Assembly: GCF_001407835.1 (NCBI RefSeq)
Contig: NZ_CYUO01000004.1
Coordinates: forward strand, 478,770-542,769
Reading direction: 5' to 3'
Length of the DNA stretch: 64,000 nt
Origin: Lagierella massiliensis
Lineage (GTDB): Bacteria > Bacillota > Clostridia > Tissierellales > Peptoniphilaceae
Below the pieces are notes generated by a model. It made no database searches. It was not told the DNA's origin and saw nothing but the letters and a program-made list of their open reading frames with translations. Below are positions 56,991-64,000 of this stretch, piece by piece; positions within the stretch are counted from its first letter, which is position 1, and each line of letters opens with the position of its first letter. The position numbers were made by a program, and so were the translations under genes.

Positions 56991-56999
56991 TGCTATAAT
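56991..56999 (+). promoter_or_regulatory. Extended -10 promoter of the surface-protein gene
   Basis: TGCTATAAT is an extended -10 element; no good -35 is visible. Transcription from here would give a leader of about 310 bases before the start at 57316. A weak AT hairpin (AATTCA/TGAATT) followed by TTTTTTT lies near 57084-57121 and could attenuate. Confidence 0.5.
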
Positions 57000-57315
57000 A
57001 ATTAAAAAGATAGCAGTATTCGGCGAATTAATAAATTTTTTTCAAATTTAAAAACATAGACTTATAAGGTTAATTTTTTTAAAATTCAAATCTAAAAAAG
57101 TTGATGAATTTAAATTTTTTTGTATGTCGGAAAACTATCTAAAATAAAGAGGGAGGGATAAGGAAGTAGTTTTATTATTTGCGAAATTTTACTCTTATAA
57201 TAAAACGATAAACAAAGAAAAGTCTACTCAAATCAAAATAAATCTTATAGTCAAATGATGTAAAGATGAATTTTGAAAATTAAATTTTAAAATCCAATTG
57301 AGAAAGGAGAAAATT

Positions 57316-60300
57316 ATGCAAAAATCAAAAAGAAATTATCTGCGAAGAACAACTTCGCTATTAATGGCAATGATTATGATAGCATCGTGTTTTTCGCAAA
57401 TAGTTTTGGCAGAAGAAGAGCCAAAGATGGGCATGACAAGTGTACAATCTGTGGCAGATAAAGCTTTTTTCGAGTACAAAGATACAAGTAAAGAGCTAAA
57501 TTGGGAAGACCAAATCAGTAACCAAGATTTTTACTGGCCATTAGATACAGGTCAAACATTGAGGAGAGTAACTTATACTGACCCGGTAAATATCTCAAGT
57601 TTAGATTTTAATGGTTACTACATCAATGCAGAAGGTAGAACAGTACTAAGACTTGTCTATAACTTCTATGCAGCAGCTGCATCAGGGGTGTGGAGAACTA
57701 CTCACTTTAGATTTGACAAGAATCTATATAACAAAATAGATTGGAATAAATCAGGTGTAAAAAAATCAACTGGTGATGAAATTTTACCGTTTTCCGATAC
57801 AAATAGAGATTATGAGAAGAAGGTCTTAAACCCAGAGGGTGCTAATGGAATAATAAACGATACCTATGCGTCAAGATCCAATTATTTGCCAGTAGAGTTA
57901 GTATTAAAAGATGGTATTAATATTGAATCTCTTGGTAAAAACACCTATTTCGTACAATCAAGATTGATATCTGAAAATGATAGATTTGTCTATGCTTATG
58001 CGCCAAAGGGTTCAAGTGCAGACTATACAACCTATACATTTACAACACCAGTTGTAGTTGGAAATAGAGATTTTAATTTATTCCTACCTGGTGGTTTAAA
58101 CGACGACGAATATGTTCGTTCTCAAGTAAGAGGTAGATCTTTTACTGCAGAATATGACCCATCTTTTGATGTTAAGAACAATAGAGGAAAACTTAGTCTT
58201 CAATATCTTTTTAGACATTCACTATTGTATACAGAAATGCAAACTGACAGCAGGGGAAAAAGACCATATGCCTTTGTTATAAGTTTTGATAAGCGTATAG
58301 CAGATTTATTACCTAAAGATAAAGACAATCCTTCCCAAACTATAGTTGGAAGAACGCAAGCAAAGGATAGTAATAAGAGACCAAAGGGAACTACTTTGGC
58401 AATCAAAAGAGAAAATATCTTTGTTAAGGGCAATGTTGCATACATCATGGTAGTAAATGATAAACATTCAAGCTATCAAACATATAACATTGCAAATATT
58501 GATAGTCCAACAGAAAACCCAAGTGAAGCTGGTTTTATAAAAGCTAATCCTATAGTTGTTTCAAGTCTTAAAAATACGATTTATGCAAACGTAGCTATGG
58601 ACTTTGCTACCTTTGATTTATATGTTGACAACAAAAAGGCAAGTGATGTTGTTGGAGAAGATGAAAACCCAATGGACATTACAAACTTTGAAAACTATGT
58701 AATTTCTTCAGGTTTAGTAGTACCTAACGCTGAAGGCTGGAATGAATATTCCTATGAATTTACAGAAGATCTTACAATTCCAGATGGAGGAAACTTCCAA
58801 TTCCTAATGTCAAAAGAAGTTCCAGGAAAATTACACACTGTTCACGCAACAATAGAAAAACCAGATATTAATACTAAGACGATTATGATGGATAGGATTG
58901 GTTACCGTCATGATGTATCTTGGTATACATGGGGAGCTGCAGGTGGAAAAACAAAGAGTGGTCACGAAGCCATGTCTGATCCTAAAGATAATGGTGAAAT
59001 CCAACAATTGAACTTCCTTGGTGGACGTCAAATTAAAAAAGGTGACATCCTAAGAGTACTGGTACAAAACCCAGGATATACTGGTATTCCTCTATTTATT
59101 ACTGGTATCAACTGGAATACAGTTGGACAAGCAGATGGCGACGGTGGATATGATTTGGCAATACAAAACGACTATAACGTAGATGGTCAATTAGCAAATG
59201 CTGCAGCCTCTTGGTCACCACAACAAGTAAAAACAGCAACTTTCACCTATACTCCAGCAGAATATGATGAAACAAAACCAGCTGATGAAAATAATCCACA
59301 AACTAAAGTGGTTAACATCACAAAAGAAGGTAAATTCAAATCAAGTGATCTTAGTGTATTTAAATTTAGAAATGACAATATTGCATTAGGTGGATCTAAA
59401 TTTACTATAGACATGAGAAAGGTAAAACCAGGAACCAAGGCTGTATTAAAGACAGAATTAAATAATGGAACAATTAAAGAAGCTGAAATAGGAACAACAG
59501 GAACTGTCTTTAAAGACCATGGAAAAGATTACAGACCATTCTATGTAAATTCATCTAATATTCTAAGTATGATGTCCCTTAGAAAGGCACACTATCTTCC
59601 AAAACAAGAAATCTTTACCAACGACTACACAGGTATAGACATGAAGACAAATACTTCTGGACTAATAGAAAAAGCTGGTACAGGAAAAGAAGAAGACGAT
59701 TCAGGATCAGTTGAATCGACATTTGAATATGAAAAATATAAAAAATTAAAAGAAGAACTTGAAAAGTTTAATCCACTAACAGAAAATTTGGATAAGTTTA
59801 TGACAAATGCAAAACAACTAAGAGGCTACAGCCGTTACAATGGTGGTACAGTTGTAAATGCACTATTCCCACAAGATGTTGTAAATGAAGCAAATCCAAA
59901 ACCATCACAAGATGGAAAACAAGTAAGCGACTTGGCTTTAGACCATAAACTAAAAGAAAAGGGAGACAAAGACCATTTAGGTGAAATTGAAATTGACATG
60001 TCTTCAAAAGTAAAAGCTAAAGACAAAAATGGCGCAGAACATGAATACGAAGCCTTCATGTACGCCTTAGATACACCTACTGGTGTAACTTTAAAGAAAG
60101 ATATGCAAGTGTTCTTAACAAACTCAGAAGAATCTTCCCTATATTCAAAGTGGAAAGAAGAAAGAGTTAGAGCAAGAGTGTTGTTCGATAAAAACACAGA
60201 TCAAAACTTTAAAGTAGAAGCTGCCCCTAAGGACAAAGATGGAAATGTAACTCCTAACGCAGATCATATTGTAAAAATCGTTCCAGATAACGAAAAATAT

Positions 60301-61479
60301 ATACAAGATAAAGATTACAAAGCAAATGGATTTAGTGAAAAATCAGGAGCAGTTCTTAAAGATGACTACGGAAAAGAATTAGCAGGAGAAGAACTTGAAC
60401 TAAGAAAATGGCCTGAAAAACCAGAGGCTATAACAGTTGCCGGAGAAACAAAAGAATTCTTAGGCTGGGCAACAAAACAAGTAACAGCAGAAGAATTCGC
60501 TGACCTTGACACTTTAACAGATGTTAAAGAGTGGGCAACAGCTTCCACAACAGGTTATAAAGTAACAGAAGATTCTCCATTCGATTCACATCAAGTGCTA
60601 TATGCGGTTTATGGAGAAGGTATTTCAGCAATCTACAACCCAGAACAAAAATATGATGAAGCTAAGGATAAACAATATATCGAAGCAATTCTAAAACCTG
60701 GTGAAACTGCTCCAACAGATCCTAACACTGAATATAAATTGGTTCAAAAGAATTCTGATGGAACTTATAAGGAAATTGATGTACCTGTTACAAAAGATGG
60801 CGATAAGATTACATTCGACGTAAAGAATAAGAATATTGTTCACGATGGAGAATATTATATCGCTGTAACTGAACCAGGAAAGGGAACATCATATTCCGAC
60901 ACAGCAGTTAAAGTTGATAAACAAGGTCCAACATTGGGAACTCCTGGAAATGAAATCACTTTAGTTCAAGACGCTTTTGGTTACCAAGTAAAAATTTCTG
61001 CAAATGCAAAGGATGACTCTGGTATTTTAAGAGTTTACGCAGAAGAAGACAAAGATAATGGTTACTATGACAAAGAAGCAAATGAAATTAATGCTAACTT
61101 AAATGAATCTATTCAAAAACAAGGTGGAACTCAAAAGAAATTTAAAGTAACTGCAGTAGATAAGTTCGGTAATAAGACCGAAGCTACAAAGGAAGTTAGC
61201 CCAAAGGCTAAACCTCTTGTAATCAAAGCAGAAAGACCACTTAGTGGTGATGATTTCATTTATGTAAAAGCAGATAAAGACGTAAATCTTAAAATAAAAG
61301 TTATTAATAGAGATAAAAGTGAAGCATTATCTATGAATCACACTCAAAAAAGTGCAACAGATAAAATCGACCTTGTTAACTCAGACGGTTCAGCATTTAC
61401 TTTGAAAAAAGGACAAAAGGTTAAAATAAATGCAACTAAAGATGGTATGTCAACTAATCTAACGATTAGAGTAAGATAG
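57316..61479 (+). CDS. Large secreted surface protein, function unknown
   Basis: 1387 residues from the ATG at 57316 (AGAAAGGAG 6 bases upstream; an in-frame TTG at 57298 would overlap that site). The signal peptide (basic start, then LLMAMIMIASCFSQIVLA) is cut before EEEP. The first 800 residues are rich in Tyr/Asn/Asp with no family I recognise. About 800-1100 is charged. Around 1020-1110 an EFLGWATKQ...LYAVYGEG segment resembles Listeria-Bacteroides-type beta-grasp repeats, and the rest (about 1110-1387) looks like Ig-like beta domains. No LPxTG, CWB2 or other wall anchor is seen at the C-terminus. The next gene starts 34 bases on and encodes a related secreted protein. Confidence 0.85.
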   Translation: MQKSKRNYLRRTTSLLMAMIMIASCFSQIVLAEEEPKMGMTSVQSVADKAFFEYKDTSKELNWEDQISNQDFYWPLDTGQTLRRVTYTDPVNISSLDFNGYYINAEGRTVLRLVYNFYAAAASGVWRTTHFRFDKNLYNKIDWNKSGVKKSTGDEILPFSDTNRDYEKKVLNPEGANGIINDTYASRSNYLPVELVLKDGINIESLGKNTYFVQSRLISENDRFVYAYAPKGSSADYTTYTFTTPVVVGNRDFNLFLPGGLNDDEYVRSQVRGRSFTAEYDPSFDVKNNRGKLSLQYLFRHSLLYTEMQTDSRGKRPYAFVISFDKRIADLLPKDKDNPSQTIVGRTQAKDSNKRPKGTTLAIKRENIFVKGNVAYIMVVNDKHSSYQTYNIANIDSPTENPSEAGFIKANPIVVSSLKNTIYANVAMDFATFDLYVDNKKASDVVGEDENPMDITNFENYVISSGLVVPNAEGWNEYSYEFTEDLTIPDGGNFQFLMSKEVPGKLHTVHATIEKPDINTKTIMMDRIGYRHDVSWYTWGAAGGKTKSGHEAMSDPKDNGEIQQLNFLGGRQIKKGDILRVLVQNPGYTGIPLFITGINWNTVGQADGDGGYDLAIQNDYNVDGQLANAAASWSPQQVKTATFTYTPAEYDETKPADENNPQTKVVNITKEGKFKSSDLSVFKFRNDNIALGGSKFTIDMRKVKPGTKAVLKTELNNGTIKEAEIGTTGTVFKDHGKDYRPFYVNSSNILSMMSLRKAHYLPKQEIFTNDYTGIDMKTNTSGLIEKAGTGKEEDDSGSVESTFEYEKYKKLKEELEKFNPLTENLDKFMTNAKQLRGYSRYNGGTVVNALFPQDVVNEANPKPSQDGKQVSDLALDHKLKEKGDKDHLGEIEIDMSSKVKAKDKNGAEHEYEAFMYALDTPTGVTLKKDMQVFLTNSEESSLYSKWKEERVRARVLFDKNTDQNFKVEAAPKDKDGNVTPNADHIVKIVPDNEKYIQDKDYKANGFSEKSGAVLKDDYGKELAGEELELRKWPEKPEAITVAGETKEFLGWATKQVTAEEFADLDTLTDVKEWATASTTGYKVTEDSPFDSHQVLYAVYGEGISAIYNPEQKYDEAKDKQYIEAILKPGETAPTDPNTEYKLVQKNSDGTYKEIDVPVTKDGDKITFDVKNKNIVHDGEYYIAVTEPGKGTSYSDTAVKVDKQGPTLGTPGNEITLVQDAFGYQVKISANAKDDSGILRVYAEEDKDNGYYDKEANEINANLNESIQKQGGTQKKFKVTAVDKFGNKTEATKEVSPKAKPLVIKAERPLSGDDFIYVKADKDVNLKIKVINRDKSEALSMNHTQKSATDKIDLVNSDGSAFTLKKGQKVKINATKDGMSTNLTIRVR

Positions 61480-61513
61480 TGATTAAAAAATTATTTTATT
61501 AAGGAGGAAAAAG

Positions 61514-63997
61514 TTGAAAAAGACAAGGAAAAACAGGTTAACGTCATTACTGCTTGCTTTAGTAATGATATTAGGAACCATAAGTCCAGCATTTGCAGCT
61601 GGATTTAGAGGTTTACCTGAATCAAACCAAAAATATGAAAGTGAATTGGTTTCAAAAAATGGTAAACTCCAAGGAAGACTTGTAGCTCCAAAAGAAGCAC
61701 AAGTTAAAAGAAGCATTGCTGGCTTATTTAGAGCGCCAGCAAAAGCACCAGCAAAGTTTGACGAAACAACTGTAAAAGTAAACATTGTAAAGCACGGAAT
61801 TGGAACAAATGAATTTGATTTCGATGCTGTGTTTGGAAACACTCCAGATACAAAAGTCACTCTTGTAAATTGGGATACAGATGAAACACAAGAAGCTACT
61901 TTTAATAAAGATACGCAAAGTGTTACTTTTGACAATCCTGTTTTAATGAAAGACATGACCAATGATGTTTATGGTATTGAATTTGAAGGAACTAATGTAG
62001 CTGGAAAGATTACTTTTGACGAATCTTCTCCAGACTATAGTGGGGGATCCAATATAACTACCTTTACCCTTGACCTTTACCAAGTCAGAAACACAGATGT
62101 AGTTGTTATAACAAAAACTGCAGACGGAACAGTAGTAGCAAATCCAACCACTATAACAACAAATGGTAAGATTACATTAACTGCAGGAGCAGTAACTGAA
62201 ACTATAGACATTCCTACAGGAAATGACGCCACTGAAACCGTAACAAGAATTAATACAGGAAACAAAGATGATATCAACAATGGTTTAAACTTTACAATTG
62301 AAGGATTAGAAAATGGCGTATTAGTAGACAAAGCTAATAACAAAGTTTATAAACCAGAAATTAAAGTTGATTCAAATGGAATCGACCCAACAGAAATAAA
62401 ATTCACAGAAAAACCAATCGTAACAGAAACAGAACCAAAGATTGACGATCCAGAAAATCCTGGAACAGAAATCACAGACCCTGACTATGTAAAAGTAACA
62501 TTTTCAGCAGGCGAAAACGGAACAATTGCAGAAAACAAAACATATTATGTTTTCAAAGGCGTAGAAATGAATTCTGTTTTAACTGCACCTGATGTTACAG
62601 CAAATAAAAACTATGAATTTACTGGTTGGGATCCAGCTTTAGCAACTAAATATGATTCAGCTACAGAACATGTTGCTCAATATAAGAAAGGACTTCCAAC
62701 AGTAACTACAACAGAACCATCAGCAGATGATTCAGATAAGTACGCTACAATTACCTTTATTCCAGAAACAAAAAAAGTAAACGGTGCACAACAATACGGA
62801 ACAATTAAAACAACAGACGGAACAGAAGTGACACCAAATGTCGAAAATAATTCTCTAAGATATTGGGTATTAAAGACAGCAACTTGGAAAGATGTAAGAG
62901 ATTTTGAAGACAATGGACAAAAAGTATTTGTAGAAGTCAAAGCAGATAATGGCACTGATAGTACAGACCACCCATTCATAGGCTGGAAACTTTATACAGA
63001 CATAGTTAATCCATTTGACAATAACTTTTTTGATGAGCAAGAAGCGACTAAAACATTTGCTGATTTAGGAAATTATACTTTTGTGTCAAAGTTCAAAGCA
63101 AATGGTTATATTGTTTCTAATTCAAATTCACCTAAAGGTATACCAACTACTGATAGCGATGGTTATGAAGTAAATCTAAATAATGATTATGCAAGAATAA
63201 AATTTACAGTAGAAACAAATAACATAAAGAACGCAAAATTAGATCCAGCGCAAAATCTCGAACAGTATAAAACCGAAAAGTATAAAAATAGCACTGCTGA
63301 TACTACACAAATTTCAGTTTGGATTGCTAATGATCTTATGAAAGATTCTAATCCAGACAAACCAACATTTGGCGCAATCAAACCAACTGTAACTGTAAAA
63401 AATCAAGAATATAAATTCTGGTATTGGGACGAAACCAAGAATAAAAATGTCGCAGTACAAGATAATGCCGCATTGGTAAACAATCAATATTACACAGCAC
63501 ATCTTGTTAAAAATGGACAAGAAATTACAGATGCAGATCCAGATTTACCAAAAGATGAAGCGTTTAAAGTCACATTAAATAGAGATGCTGAAACTGTAAA
63601 AGATGTAATTGGAACAGACGGTAAGTCCTTATATGGCAGAACATATGCCATCTTTAAAGACTCAAGCTTAACAGATGCAGGCGTAATTCCTCCTACTCCA
63701 GAAGCAATTAAAGACGGTCAAAATGCATTTTGGCATGAATCAGTAGAAGGAAAAGATATAGTAGTAAATGATCCAGCTAATGAAACAATAACTAAGGATA
63801 GAACATTTACTGCAAAGGGAATAAATGACATTGTTCCACAAAAACCAGGCGAAGACAAACCAAACGTACCAGATAACTTCGTATTAGTAGAATTCAAACA
63901 AGGTGAACATGGAACAATAGCAGAAACAGAAACAACAAAATATTGGGTAAACCCAACTGCAGGAAAGACAGTTGCAGACGTTACAAAACCAGAGTAA
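61514..63997 (+). CDS. Secreted repeat-containing surface protein, probably ended by a frameshift
   Basis: TTG start with AAGGAGG 6 bases upstream. The signal peptide ends in SPAFAA. An N-terminal domain of about 270 residues is followed by at least five tandem modules of 70-110 residues starting near 310, 405, 545, 680 and 795. Each opens with a YVKVTF/YATITF/YARIKF-like strand, has a GTI or similar turn, and ends in a Trp-containing strand (EFTGWDP, PFIGWKL, EYKFWYWD). The reading frame stops at 63997 in the middle of the last module, just after DVTKPE. One extra G would give KPEVT and continue to the window end. It may be the N-terminal part of a longer adhesin. Confidence 0.8.
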   Translation: MKKTRKNRLTSLLLALVMILGTISPAFAAGFRGLPESNQKYESELVSKNGKLQGRLVAPKEAQVKRSIAGLFRAPAKAPAKFDETTVKVNIVKHGIGTNEFDFDAVFGNTPDTKVTLVNWDTDETQEATFNKDTQSVTFDNPVLMKDMTNDVYGIEFEGTNVAGKITFDESSPDYSGGSNITTFTLDLYQVRNTDVVVITKTADGTVVANPTTITTNGKITLTAGAVTETIDIPTGNDATETVTRINTGNKDDINNGLNFTIEGLENGVLVDKANNKVYKPEIKVDSNGIDPTEIKFTEKPIVTETEPKIDDPENPGTEITDPDYVKVTFSAGENGTIAENKTYYVFKGVEMNSVLTAPDVTANKNYEFTGWDPALATKYDSATEHVAQYKKGLPTVTTTEPSADDSDKYATITFIPETKKVNGAQQYGTIKTTDGTEVTPNVENNSLRYWVLKTATWKDVRDFEDNGQKVFVEVKADNGTDSTDHPFIGWKLYTDIVNPFDNNFFDEQEATKTFADLGNYTFVSKFKANGYIVSNSNSPKGIPTTDSDGYEVNLNNDYARIKFTVETNNIKNAKLDPAQNLEQYKTEKYKNSTADTTQISVWIANDLMKDSNPDKPTFGAIKPTVTVKNQEYKFWYWDETKNKNVAVQDNAALVNNQYYTAHLVKNGQEITDADPDLPKDEAFKVTLNRDAETVKDVIGTDGKSLYGRTYAIFKDSSLTDAGVIPPTPEAIKDGQNAFWHESVEGKDIVVNDPANETITKDRTFTAKGINDIVPQKPGEDKPNVPDNFVLVEFKQGEHGTIAETETTKYWVNPTAGKTVADVTKPE

Positions 63998-64000
63998 CAC

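Larger units (their letters stand above)
55882..57297. other. 1.4-kb gene-free region: repeat island plus surface-protein upstream region
   Basis: No credible coding sequence is seen. From 55905 to 56660 the region is packed with REP-like units and hairpins (listed separately), with a higher GC content than the surroundings. From 56700 to 57297 it is extremely AT-rich and holds two similar palindromes, an extended -10 promoter and a leader of nearly 300 bases. The break in base composition near 56700 separates the repeat island from the regulatory region. Confidence 0.75.

Overview
The window is AT-rich, densely coded DNA from a low-GC, Gram-positive anaerobe of the Bacillota. Three things support this: AGGAGG-type ribosome binding sites with frequent GTG and TTG starts, a T-box leader before ileS, and an L21 leader with the Prp protease and a cleavable L27. 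CWB2 surface domains, a V-type (Na+-type) ATPase operon and large repeat-containing surface proteins point to the Tissierellia/Peptoniphilaceae neighbourhood. That placement is inference; no rRNA gene is present.

Layout. 1-3.3 kb: end of a CbpA-like DnaJ, then clpB. 3.4-7.1 kb: a lipoprotein, two oxidoreductases and a free methionine-sulfoxide reductase. 7.1-10.5 kb: Ile T-box and ileS. 10.5-13.1 kb: a DUF4418 / FtsX permease / ATPase transporter. 13.2-18.2 kb: a 1675-residue CWB2-LRR-C1-protease surface protein. 18.3-23.1 kb: a complete oligopeptide ABC importer. 23.2-25.1 kb (minus): a radical-SAM pair tied to DNA metabolism, next to tRNA-Leu(CAA). 25.5-28.1 kb: a CDF metal exporter, Sua5 and upp. 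28.1-36.7 kb: a nine-gene V-ATPase operon (same order as ntpFIKECGABD of Enterococcus hirae) behind a structured leader. 36.8-40.6 kb: gpmA and a ppx-ppk polyphosphate pair. 40.9-49.3 kb: NusG-II protein, Gx transporter, radC, mreBCD, a very long PBP2 and a short RNase G. 49.3-53.9 kb: rplU-prp-rpmA, then obg-yhbY-nadD-yqeK-rsfS-ridA. 54.0-55.9 kb: a minus-strand sigma factor / DUF1659 / DUF2922 / YvrJ cassette divergent from a ComK-like regulator. 55.9-57.3 kb: a gene-free stretch with REP-like repeats, hairpins and the long upstream region of two surface-protein genes that fill 57.3-64.0 kb.

Most of the window is core physiology: translation, ribosome biogenesis, cell wall and rod-shape machinery, and ion-motive force. 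The accessory and most interesting parts are the surface proteins, the repeat island and the 54.0-55.9 kb regulatory locus. There a ComK-like gene has a near-perfect promoter whose spacer holds a B. subtilis-type LexA box. It faces a sigma factor followed by three small conserved proteins of unknown role. Other points to check are the unusual Cys-His-Asp active site of the C1 protease, the structured leader of the Na+-type V-ATPase operon, and a probable one-base frameshift that ends the last surface protein at the window edge.
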